Positions 28,670-36,053 of a stretch of DNA of 64,000 nt are shown here, one piece after another. Within the stretch, counting starts at the first letter, position 1. Every line of letters starts with the position of its first letter. Source of the DNA: Paenibacillus sp. JJ-223. GTDB taxonomy: Bacteria > Bacillota > Bacilli > Paenibacillales > Paenibacillaceae. A program made the translations under genes and the position numbers. The notes beneath the pieces were generated by a model. The model was given only the letters and a program-made list of their open reading frames with translations, was not told the origin of the DNA and did no database searches. The stretch spans positions 620,001 to 684,000 of the forward strand of contig NZ_CAKMMP010000001.1 of NCBI RefSeq assembly GCF_927798175.1, written 5' to 3'.

Positions 28670-29242
28670 ATGCTTCAAAAACTAGGATATGATCGTGAAG
28701 TTCCATTGCAATTTAACCAGAAACGAGTCTGTGGTTTGTGGCTGACCATCATCGGAACCGTCATCATTGTATCAACGTTATTTGGAGGAGAATACTATTT
28801 AAATCCTTTCATTTTTATGACCGGATACTTTATTGGTTTCTATATTTCATTTTTAAATTCGAGTGTCCATCGAAGATTATCTCAGGGGCCAAGCGCATCT
28901 TTTCAGGATCGGGTGGGGAATATTGGGGTGATCGCTCTTTTTGTTCTCATATTTTTGATCGCAGGTCCGTTTTTTCCAAGCCTGGATTGGCGGATGATCT
29001 GGCTCGGGGCACTTCTTGCAACGGGGATTCATTTCTTTATATTTTATTACGTTCACGGAAAGTCCATGATTATCCTTGGAATGGTTTGTACAGTAATTGC
29101 TATAGTTGGGATGCTGCTTCAGCCCGTACCCTTCCTTTATTTCGGAATTCTTGATGGAGCTACCAAACTAGGAGTTGGACTATATCTATTGTTTTATTCC
29201 AAGCCTTCGGTTAGTGTGGAGCACAAATCCCTGGGAGCATAA
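28670..29242 (+). CDS. Integral membrane protein, possibly DUF6609 family
   Basis: 190 residues from the ATG at 28670, which has AGGAGG 5 bases upstream. About six hydrophobic helices, N-terminus LQKLGYDREVPLQFNQKRVCG cytoplasmic. The pattern recalls a family of uncharacterised Bacillus/Paenibacillus membrane proteins (DUF6609), which I cannot confirm. No link to neighbours apparent. Confidence 0.7.
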   Translation: MLQKLGYDREVPLQFNQKRVCGLWLTIIGTVIIVSTLFGGEYYLNPFIFMTGYFIGFYISFLNSSVHRRLSQGPSASFQDRVGNIGVIALFVLIFLIAGPFFPSLDWRMIWLGALLATGIHFFIFYYVHGKSMIILGMVCTVIAIVGMLLQPVPFLYFGILDGATKLGVGLYLLFYSKPSVSVEHKSLGA

Positions 29243-29394
29243 TTAACTACTAACGATAAAGTGAGTTCATTAAGGAGTGCTTTGCTCCAAAATTACAAGA
29301 GCTTCGCTCTCTAGGTCCCTTTCATTCGAAAGAACGGAGGTCAGCATTGCTGAGTACTATTATCTGAATATTAAAGAACCATGCTTAGTAAATG

Positions 29395-29459
29395 CGAATG
29401 TCCTAATGTTGAGGGGCAAGAACATCTTCCCATTGAAGTCGCTATTTAGCGGCTTTTTT
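29395..29459 (+). repeat. Short intergenic repeat R3, copy 1, ending in a terminator
   Basis: GAGGGGCAAGAACATCTTCCCAT then GAAGTCGCTATTTAGCGGC and TTTTTT (terminator stem 29436-29459). A diverged copy is at 59927-59985. Terminates the membrane-protein transcript; the conserved bases before the hairpin are not needed for termination, so the whole unit may be a remnant of a mobile element. Confidence 0.5.
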
Positions 29460-29464
29460 ATGTT

Positions 29465-29512
29465 ATCGGTACAAGTTCGTCTCCGGAGCAAAGGACAAAA
29501 ACTTGTACCGAT
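29465..29512. repeat. 13-base perfect inverted repeat
   Basis: ATCGGTACAAGTT (29465-29477) and AACTTGTACCGAT (29500-29512) with a 22-base loop, without a T-run. A second imperfect hairpin (GCCTCTT.../...AGAGAGGC) follows at about 29526-29554. Function unknown. Confidence 0.55.
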
Positions 29513-29622
29513 TTCCACAGTTGATGCCTCTTCTGATTAAATCAAAAGAGAGGCGAGGTGCAGAAAGTAAATCTATAAGAAAGGGAATATTTAATTTGTA
29601 TTTTATAAAAAGAAGAAAAAGA

Positions 29623-29651
29623 TTGACCAGTAAGCGTTTTCATAATAACAT
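29623..29651 (+). promoter_or_regulatory. Mannanase promoter with embedded cre-like site
   Basis: TTGACC (29623-29628), 17-base spacer, TAACAT (29646-29651). The spacer holds AGTAAGCGTTTTCAT (29629-29643), one base from a cre consensus, so CcpA would block RNA polymerase directly. Confidence 0.6.
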
Positions 29652-29658
29652 AAAATAA

Positions 29659-29680
29659 ATTACTTAATCGATTAGGTAAT
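29659..29680. promoter_or_regulatory. 22-base near-perfect palindrome upstream of mannanase
   Basis: ATTACTTAATCGATTAGGTAAT differs from a perfect palindrome at one pair. Located just after the -10 box, so it is a candidate operator for an unidentified regulator. Confidence 0.5.
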
Positions 29681-29735
29681 TATGTTCATTTATTTAAGCG
29701 GAAATACACTTCTGTATAACTTATATGTTGGTTTT

Positions 29736-29766
29736 AATTAACTTGTTGTCTTGACGCAAGTTAATT
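29736..29766 (+). promoter_or_regulatory. Leader hairpin or operator before mannanase
   Basis: Perfect arms AATTAACTTG (29736-29745) and CAAGTTAATT (29757-29766) with an 11-base loop, 30 bases before the start codon. It may stabilise the leader RNA or bind a regulator. Confidence 0.5.
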
Positions 29767-29796
29767 GAAATAAAAAAAACTAGGAGGTTCTAACGA

Positions 29797-30777
29797 ATGG
29801 TTAAGTTGCAAAAGTGCACAATCTTTACAGTAATTGCTTCCCTCATGTTTGTAATATTGGGAAGTGCAGCGCCCAAAGCATCTGCAGCCAGTGGTTTTTA
29901 TGTAAGTGACGGCAAGTTGTACGACTCTACAGGCAAGGCGTTCTACATGCGCGGGATTAACCATGGGCATTCTTGGTTTAAGGATGATCTGAACACGGCC
30001 ATTCCTGCCATTGCAAAAACAGGTGCGAATACGGTGCGTATTGTTTTATCCAACGGAACACAGTATACAAAAGACGATCTTAATTCTGTTAAAAACATTA
30101 TCAATGTTGTAAACGCTAACAAAATGATAGCTGTTCTTGAAGTGCATGATGCAACAGGCAAGGATGACTATAATTCGTTAGACGCTGCAGTAAACTACTG
30201 GATCAGTATCAAGGAAGCTCTGATTGGCAAGGAAGACCGGGTTATCGTTAATATCGCAAATGAGTGGTATGGCACTTGGAACGGAAGTTCTTGGGCTGAC
30301 GGTTATAAAAAAGCAATTCCTAAACTGAGAAATGCCGGGATTAAAAATACACTTATTGTTGATGCAGCAGGCTGGGGACAATATCCGCAATCCATTGTAG
30401 ACTACGGCCAAAGCGTGTTTGCTGCGGACTCACAGAAGAATACGGTGTTTTCTATTCACATGTACGAATATGCAGGTAAAGATGCAGCAACGGTCAAATC
30501 CAATATGGAAAGCGTGCTGAACAAAGGTTTGGCATTGATTATAGGAGAGTTTGGTGGCTACCACACTAACGGCGATGTCGATGAATATGCCATCATGAAG
30601 TATGGTTATGAAAAAGGGGTGGGATGGCTCGCCTGGTCTTGGTATGGAAACGGTTCAGGTCTACAATATCTGGACATGGCTACTGGTCCTAACGGAAGTT
30701 TAACCAGTTTTGGTAACACTGTAGTGAATGATACGTATGGCATCAAGAATACCTCTGAAAAAGCAGGGATCTTTTAA
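29797..30777 (+). CDS. Secreted endo-beta-1,4-mannanase, GH5 (subfamily 8-like)
   Basis: 326-residue secreted enzyme that cleaves mannan and galactomannan backbones. Signal peptide ends near APKASAAS (about residue 31). Single GH5 barrel without binding module, similar to alkaliphilic Bacillus mannanases: GFYVSDGKLYDSTGKAFYMRG, acid/base Glu156 in NIANEWYG, nucleophile Glu251 in IIGEFGG, WLAWSWYGNG. AGGAGG before the ATG. Monocistronic. Its galactomannan products would be substrates for the alpha-galactosidases of this window. Confidence 0.93.
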   Translation: MVKLQKCTIFTVIASLMFVILGSAAPKASAASGFYVSDGKLYDSTGKAFYMRGINHGHSWFKDDLNTAIPAIAKTGANTVRIVLSNGTQYTKDDLNSVKNIINVVNANKMIAVLEVHDATGKDDYNSLDAAVNYWISIKEALIGKEDRVIVNIANEWYGTWNGSSWADGYKKAIPKLRNAGIKNTLIVDAAGWGQYPQSIVDYGQSVFAADSQKNTVFSIHMYEYAGKDAATVKSNMESVLNKGLALIIGEFGGYHTNGDVDEYAIMKYGYEKGVGWLAWSWYGNGSGLQYLDMATGPNGSLTSFGNTVVNDTYGIKNTSEKAGIF

Positions 30778-30810
30778 GAAACCAGTCTCCAACCTATATA
30801 GATCATATGC

Positions 30811-30855
30811 AGCAAGGCCATGACGTTACTTTATACGTCATGCCTTGCTTTTAAC
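30811..30855 (+). terminator. Terminator after mannanase
   Basis: AGCAAGGCCATGACGT and ACGTCATGCCTTGCT form a long stem with one bulge, followed by TTTT. Confidence 0.85.
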
Positions 30856-30872
30856 GGTTTCTTTTGCAGATA

Positions 30873-31400
30873 TTAAAAACGAAATTCTTTGAATTCACTT
30901 CCCATATACCGTTCCAGATACTCATTCATCTTTTCTATATATTTTGCAGGCCGTGTCCGGAATGGGGAAACTCAATGTAATCATGGGGAACGTTGTTTTT
31001 CTCCAATGCGTTAATCAAATATTTAACTGTTCCAAAAGGAGCTACCTTATCGTATTTTCCATAGGCAGCCAGCGTTGGTACAGCATTTTCATCAATCCAC
31101 ATATACGGTGAAATATCTTTGATGGCTTCATCATAGCTTGCCGTTCCTATCATATCTGTGGTAATAGGGTTACCAGACATAATGCTGAATAAGCCTGCCT
31201 CTGGATTCTGATCCAAACCGTAGGTAGTCCAGTATCCGTATAAACACGACCTACGGAATCATTCCAATTCACCTGCATTTCTCCTGACAGTGGGCTATAA
31301 GTCATTTTGATAATTGCAGAAGCCACAAATGCAACAATGAAAGCACCTACATAAATAAATCCCCACAATACTTTTTTCCTGCTTTTTCTTTATTTTTCAT
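30873..31400 (-). pseudogene. Decayed membrane-anchored alpha/beta hydrolase
   Basis: Fragments of one protein in three frames. The start (ATG ending 31400, MKNKEKAGKK) shifts frame in an A-run before VLWGFIYVGAFIVAF, a membrane anchor that goes on to QVNWNDSVGRVYTD. Near 31225 the frame jumps to TYGLDQNPEAGLFSIMSG, the C-terminal part with Asp and His regions (YGKYDKVAPFGTVKYL, FPHSGHGLQN). A last jump near 30935 leads to EKMNEYLERYMGSEF. The catalytic serine region is missing, so a large internal deletion occurred. The ATG overlaps the stop of the small gene upstream, showing a former operon. Confidence 0.8.
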
Positions 31401-31531
31401 AGGAAGTTACCACCGAAAAGTGCACCGCCGAGCATAAGATTCAAAAATGCCCGCATCGCAAGCCAGCCCAAAATGGCAGCTACGATCATCACTACAATCA
31501 GAATGACGATGCGTTTTTGTATAAGTGTCAT
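31397..31531 (-). CDS. Small membrane protein upstream of the decayed hydrolase
   Basis: 44 residues from an ATG with GGAG upstream; one long hydrophobic stretch (IVILIVVMIVAAILGWLAM) and a glycine-rich tail. Overlaps the hydrolase start by ATGA. Another frame upstream ends in a tail WMLYQLPGTNKMERRLSK that overlaps this gene's ATG in the same way, so a third gene was once in front. Probably residual, as its operon partner is broken. Confidence 0.5.
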   Translation of the reverse strand: MTLIQKRIVILIVVMIVAAILGWLAMRAFLNLMLGGALFGGNFL

Positions 31532-31671
31532 TTGCTTAATCTCCGTTCCATTTTGTTCGTGCCAGGCAGTTGATAAAGCATCCATTTTTCAAGCTTCATG
31601 CAACAGACGTATCTTTTATGGTGTTACAAATGTATCATTGACAGGTAAGCCGCGTTTTTTTTACAGGAATT

Positions 31672-31794
31672 ATGAAGAAAAAGGAAGATGTTCTCAAGGA
31701 ATATCTCTATAAACTGGTAGGCGATTGGTATGCGGAATCTCAAGAGAGCGGCAGTACTTCTGTAGATGAAACTATCTGTACCAATTACCGATAG
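31672..31794 (+). CDS. Possible 40-residue peptide or gene remnant
   Basis: ATG with AGGAATT upstream; encodes KKKEDVLKEYLYKLVGDWYA and ends TICTNYR. It looks more like a fragment of a larger protein than a free peptide. The rest of 31532-31965 has no supported gene. Confidence 0.3.
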   Translation: MKKKEDVLKEYLYKLVGDWYAESQESGSTSVDETICTNYR

Positions 31795-31965
31795 AATATG
31801 TATATAAACAATGTCTGCTTGAAATCTCAGTCAAGCTAACGGGTAGGATAACGGAAATGTTTGGAGAATAGATTAGGGGACGAACAAGCGAAAATAATAT
31901 ATTGGGATATGCCGGCAATATAGGTAAGTTCAATTTGCAATGGTGTATGAGCGGAGGTTAGATTT

Positions 31966-32388
31966 ATGCAAAGTAGATTAGAACAAGACATTATTTCAAC
32001 GGCAGAAAGCTTCAAAAACAATTTCTCGGATAAAGGGAACTTTGATTTTAGCGTACTCAGTCTACGTGAAGTAGACGTTATTCTTGACGAATTATGTGAG
32101 TATGAATTGGATCATGATACGTTGGATTCTGTTTCTTCGATGGTTGGAAGTTACATTTTCGAAGTGGCAAGAAGGAATTACGGTGGAAAGTATTATTGGA
32201 TACAAGAAAGAGAGCAGCCCGTTTTAGTTACAGGTGAGCCTGAATTTTCAATTTCAATATTTGCATTCGATAAAGTTAGAGGCAGAATTCAGAATGGAAA
32301 AGAAGATGACATCCCTTATTACTTTGATGGTTATATCAAGGCCGTTGAAAAAGGGAAGCAAACAGGATACTGTGCAACTATTGTTTGA
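31966..32388 (+). CDS. Hypothetical protein, unknown family
   Basis: 140 residues, GGAGG 8 bases before the ATG. Predicted soluble and acidic, with DVILDELCEYELDHDTLDSVS and VGSYIFEVARRNYGGKYYWIQ, and a probable beta-rich second half ending TGYCATIV. It reads like a small cytoplasmic domain of the kind found in immunity or stress proteins, but I do not recognise it. The adjoining downstream remnant may come from the same or a similar gene. Confidence 0.65.
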   Translation: MQSRLEQDIISTAESFKNNFSDKGNFDFSVLSLREVDVILDELCEYELDHDTLDSVSSMVGSYIFEVARRNYGGKYYWIQEREQPVLVTGEPEFSISIFAFDKVRGRIQNGKEDDIPYYFDGYIKAVEKGKQTGYCATIV

Positions 32389-32403
32389 ATTCTGGAAGAT
32401 GAA

Positions 32404-32574
32404 GCTATATAAACCGCAAATAACATATACACCTTCACAATTTTGGATGAATTTGATTTGAGCATACCTGTTACGAATGTTGCTTTGGTTTGCGGACCAC
32501 ATTGTGATATAGGTGGAAAAGATGTCAATGCGGCTTATGAGATAGCAGCTACACTTTCATATTATCGTAAATAA
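32404..32574 (+). pseudogene. C-terminal gene remnant without start codon
   Basis: Open frame without ATG that reads TFTILDEFDLSIPVTNVALV and then CGPHCDIGGKDVNAAYEIAA and ends SYYRK with TAA. Protein-like composition, stop codon directly upstream (at about 32404). Could have been joined to the preceding 140-residue gene before a frameshift, or be the tail of a separate gene. Confidence 0.4.
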
Positions 32575-32583
32575 TACCCTACC

Positions 32584-32608
32584 AAGTCGCTAAGTTAGCG
32601 ACTTTTTT
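32584..32608 (+). terminator. Rho-independent terminator
   Basis: AAGTCGCTAAGTTAGCGACTT followed by T's; perfect short stem. Confidence 0.8.
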
Positions 32609-32678
32609 AATTGAAACGCTTGGTAAGCATGCATCCGATATTTTTCACCCCTGCATCCGTGGATCGTCACCTTACGAT

Positions 32679-32694
32679 ATGATAGCGTTATCAT
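32679..32694 (+). promoter_or_regulatory. cre-like palindrome upstream of locus E
   Basis: ATGATAGCGTTATCAT: near-palindromic and one base off the cre core, 40 bases before the binding protein start. Confidence 0.5.
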
Positions 32695-32734
32695 TTACAA
32701 TAAATGTATTCAAAATGCCGAGGGGGATTAAGGA

Positions 32735-34048
32735 ATGTTAAAAAGATGGCTTTCGGGATGTATGGCTATTGCCTTATTTTCAATGATACTCGCCGCCTGC
32801 AGTGGCAGTGATCAGTCGGAAGGAACGGACAGCAACAATAAAGTTACGGTTACGCTCTGGCATAATTGGACCGGACAGGATGCAAAAGCGGTAGCGATGC
32901 GCAAGATCATTGAGGATTTCCGCGTGGCCCATCCAGAAATTGAAGTGGTCGATGAGGGCCTGCCTACAGATGGTCTCAGAACAAGGCTCCGCACGGTGGC
33001 CGCTGCCAATGAAATGCCGGACTTGTTTGTCATGTGGCCTGATGCAATGACGAAAGAATTTGTAAAAGGCGATCTGCTGCAGCCGATTAATGCGGAGCTG
33101 GACGCGAAGCCAGAGTGGAGGGACAATTTTATCCCGAACGCACTGGATGGTTACACGGTTGACGGGAAGATCTACTCCGTGCCGATGAATCTGGCGCCAA
33201 GCTCATTCATTTATTACAACGAGGCACTATTTAAAAAGTATAACGTCAAAGTTCCTGAGACTTGGGCCGAGCTGGAGCAAGCTATTGCAACATTTAACGA
33301 GAACAAGGTAATTCCGATGGCGCTTGGGAACAAGGCTAACTGGGTTGCACAATCCACGATCTTCAGTACACTCGCTGACCGGATTACAGGCACGGATTGG
33401 TTTCTGAAGGCAGTCGCCCAGGATGGAGCGAGTTTTACGGATCCGCAATTTATCGAAGCGCTAAATAAGATGCAGGAGCTTGGCAACAACAAAGCTTTCC
33501 AGGATGGTTTTAACAGTATAGACGAGACACAGATGATGCAGCTGTACTTTCAGGGGAAAGCAGCCATGGTCATGAATGGTGGATGGGCTTTGGCAAATCT
33601 GGTGAACAACGCTCCTGCAGAGGTATTGGACAATACGCATATTACTATTCTTCCACCCGTGGACGGTGGCCAAGGGGAGGCAAGAACAACCTCTGGCGTG
33701 GTAGGTACCGGCCTGGGTGTAAGCAAGAAGCTGAGCGGTGCCCAAAAAGAAGCCGCCATGGAGCTGTTCTACGCACTGGCTGGTCCGGACGGTCAGAAGG
33801 CTACGCTGGACAGCAGCACGCTCGTCAGCTACAACATTGATCTGGATAAATCCAAGGCACATCCTTTGTTCGTGGAACTGTATGATTTAATGCAGGAAGT
33901 GAAGATTAACCCGGTCTACGATTCCAAGCTGGGGTCTGCAACGGTAGAAGTTATTAATAACGGACTGCAGGAACTGTTGATGGGCGGCAAAGCCGAAGAG
34001 ATCGCGGCCAAAATTCAGGCTGCACAAGCCAATGCTATTGGCAACTAA
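32735..34048 (+). CDS. Sugar ABC transporter solute-binding lipoprotein (locus E)
   Basis: 437 residues, lipobox LAAC with Cys22, family 1 sugar-binding protein: VTVTLWHNWTGQDAKA, DLFVMWPDAMTKEFVKGDLL, IYYNEALFKKYNVKVPETWAEL, GKAAMVMNGGW. GGGGG-type ribosome site. It feeds the permeases at 34257 and 35154. Substrate unknown; no hydrolase is in the same transcription unit, but a carboxylesterase and an alpha-galactosidase follow the locus. Confidence 0.92.
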   Translation: MLKRWLSGCMAIALFSMILAACSGSDQSEGTDSNNKVTVTLWHNWTGQDAKAVAMRKIIEDFRVAHPEIEVVDEGLPTDGLRTRLRTVAAANEMPDLFVMWPDAMTKEFVKGDLLQPINAELDAKPEWRDNFIPNALDGYTVDGKIYSVPMNLAPSSFIYYNEALFKKYNVKVPETWAELEQAIATFNENKVIPMALGNKANWVAQSTIFSTLADRITGTDWFLKAVAQDGASFTDPQFIEALNKMQELGNNKAFQDGFNSIDETQMMQLYFQGKAAMVMNGGWALANLVNNAPAEVLDNTHITILPPVDGGQGEARTTSGVVGTGLGVSKKLSGAQKEAAMELFYALAGPDGQKATLDSSTLVSYNIDLDKSKAHPLFVELYDLMQEVKINPVYDSKLGSATVEVINNGLQELLMGGKAEEIAAKIQAAQANAIGN

Positions 34049-34072
34049 GAAGTCTGATCCGAGTATTGGTGA

Positions 34073-34223
34073 GACGCAAAACGATGCAAGTACTGCACAA
34101 TAATGATTGTTGAGCAGCCATCGCCCCCTTCCCCTCAGGGGAGGGGGTTTACGTCTGAATCTCTCATTTCAAAGGTGAAATGTACTACACTCGCAGTGGC
34201 CTGGTGTGAATGTTTTTGCAGTC
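34073..34223. repeat. Structured interspersed element, copy C (short variant)
   Basis: Non-coding 151-base element between the binding protein and permease genes. Ends GACGCAAAAC (34073-34082) and GTTTTTGCAGTC (34212-34223) are complementary with one or two bulges. Its 3' part TACTACACTCGCAGTG with GGTGTGA matches copy B (61209-61234), and the 5' GCAAAA-GATGCA also matches. The middle is replaced by a C/G-rich hairpin (CCCCCTTCCCC with GGGGAGGGGG, 34124-34147) and CATTTCA/TGAAATG (34164-34181). May act as a partial terminator or RNA stabiliser. Confidence 0.5.
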
Positions 34224-34256
34224 GGTAGAAAGCGATTAACGAAGGGAAGTGAATAA

Positions 34257-35135
34257 ATGAACGCATTAAGCAATCGGCGTTTTATCCTGCTGGGGCTTGC
34301 TCCGGCAATGATCATATATGCGTTGTTCGTATTTGTCCCCGTTGTTTGGTCAGCCTATTATGGTTTCTTTAACTGGTCCGGAATCGGGGAGTCCAGCTAC
34401 ATCGGTCTGGACAACTACGTGGAGATCTGGCATGATCCCATATTCTGGCGGGCGCTGAAAAACAACGTGATTTTTGTCCTGGCGTCCGTTTTTGGACAGA
34501 TTCCGTTAGCGCTGATGCTGGCAGTATTGCTGCATAAAAGCAATCCGCTGCAGCGCTTCCTGCGTTCTGCCGTATTTCTGCCCATGGTGTTATCTACCGT
34601 CGTGATCGGCATGATCTGGCAGTATATCTATCATCCACAGATTGGGATTTTGAACTTTCTGTTGGACGCCTTGGGGCTGGAAAGCTGGAAACTGCAATGG
34701 CTCTCTGATGATAAGATGGCTATCTTTTCTCTTGTACCGCCGCTGCTCTGGAGCTTTGTTGGTTTGTACCTGATTATTTTCATCTCTGCGCTGCAAAACA
34801 TTCCCGGTGAGATTCATGACGCGGCCAAGATGGACGGAGCATCAGGAATCCGCAAGGTGGTGTCCATTTCTCTGCCCATGATTTGGGGAACCGTACAGGT
34901 CGCGATCATCTTGTGCATTTCGGGCAGTCTGAAATCCTTCGATCTGGTGTACATCATGACCAAGGGGGGGCCGGCACATGCTACAGAGCTGCTCGCTACC
35001 TATATGTATAATTCAACCTTTACGACATACCGCTACGGTTTCGGCAGTGCCATCTCAACAACCATCGTGCTGATCTCCTTGCTGCTAATCGGAACAAGCC
35101 AGTGGGTGACCAGTCGCAAACGGAAAGAGAACTGA
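34257..35135 (+). CDS. CUT1 ABC sugar permease, MalF-type (locus E)
   Basis: 292 residues, about six helices; EAA loop EIHDAAKMDGASGIRKVVSISLP near residue 188, preceded by LQNIPG. GGGAAGTG before the ATG. Partner of the permease at 35154; depends on an ATPase encoded elsewhere. Confidence 0.93.
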   Translation: MNALSNRRFILLGLAPAMIIYALFVFVPVVWSAYYGFFNWSGIGESSYIGLDNYVEIWHDPIFWRALKNNVIFVLASVFGQIPLALMLAVLLHKSNPLQRFLRSAVFLPMVLSTVVIGMIWQYIYHPQIGILNFLLDALGLESWKLQWLSDDKMAIFSLVPPLLWSFVGLYLIIFISALQNIPGEIHDAAKMDGASGIRKVVSISLPMIWGTVQVAIILCISGSLKSFDLVYIMTKGGPAHATELLATYMYNSTFTTYRYGFGSAISTTIVLISLLLIGTSQWVTSRKRKEN

Positions 35136-35153
35136 GGGAGAGGAGTGAATTCA

Positions 35154-36029
35154 ATGAGTACAACACCTGTAACGATGCCATCCTCAGGAAGAGCTTCAGG
35201 TCATCCGGTTCGTCGTCTGCGGAGTGGAATCATTTGGACGCTGCTAACGGTGTATGGTATTTTAACATTGTATCCGTTTTACTGGCTCGTCATTAGTGCG
35301 TTTAAAACGAATGAAGATTTCTACAGCAGACCTTTTGGGCTGCCGGCCCAATGGAACGCGGCCAATTTCAGCCATGCGTGGGAAAGCTCGAAACTGGGAA
35401 CGGCATTTGGCAACTCCTTGATTGTATCGTTGGGATCGCTGGTATTGACGCTGTTTATTGCTGCGCTTGCTTCTTTCATATTGGCGCGGTTCCAGTTCCG
35501 TTGGAAGGGACTGGTCATGACTTTTTTCGTTGTGGGTATGCTGATTCCCATTCATAGTACGCTGGTTCCTTTGTTTATTCTAATGAAGCAGATGTCCTTG
35601 TTGAATACATATTGGGCGTTGATTCTGCCTTATACGGCGTTTGCATTGCCTACAGCCATCTTTGTGCTCACAGCTTACCTCACAAGTGTGCCGCGTGACA
35701 TCGAAGAAGCTGCTTTTATGGATGGAACAGGGCTGTGGGGACTGTTTGCCCGGATTATGCTGCCCATGTCGGTGCCTGCCTTGTCCACGGTTACGATTTT
35801 GAGCTTTTTGCATGCTTGGAATGATTTTTCGTTTGCACTCGTGTTCATCAACAAAACCGGTTTGAAAACGCTGCCGCTGGCGATTGCGAACTTCGCAGAT
35901 GGATATCAGACGGACTATGGATTAACGCTGGCCGCCATGACTTTATCGGTGATTCCGACCATTATTTTATATCTTGTTTTTCAGGAACAGGTTATGAAGG
36001 GCATGACGGCTGGTGCGGTCAAAGGATAA
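35154..36029 (+). CDS. CUT1 ABC sugar permease, MalG-type (locus E)
   Basis: 291 residues from the ATG at 35154, 8 bases after AGGAG; a GTG at 35145 overlaps the ribosome site. About six helices, EAA loop DIEEAAFMDGTGLWGLFARIMLP, ending EQVMKGMTAGAVKG. Followed after 24 bases by the kinase gene, so the transporter and two-component system are one operon, in the reverse order of locus A. Confidence 0.93.
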   Translation: MSTTPVTMPSSGRASGHPVRRLRSGIIWTLLTVYGILTLYPFYWLVISAFKTNEDFYSRPFGLPAQWNAANFSHAWESSKLGTAFGNSLIVSLGSLVLTLFIAALASFILARFQFRWKGLVMTFFVVGMLIPIHSTLVPLFILMKQMSLLNTYWALILPYTAFALPTAIFVLTAYLTSVPRDIEEAAFMDGTGLWGLFARIMLPMSVPALSTVTILSFLHAWNDFSFALVFINKTGLKTLPLAIANFADGYQTDYGLTLAAMTLSVIPTIILYLVFQEQVMKGMTAGAVKG

Positions 36030-36053
36030 ACGAAATCGCATCCAGAGGAGGAA

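Noticed and set aside
29277..29540. 87-codon frame in the repeat-rich spacer
   Set aside because: Runs through a terminator and inverted repeats; no ribosome site.
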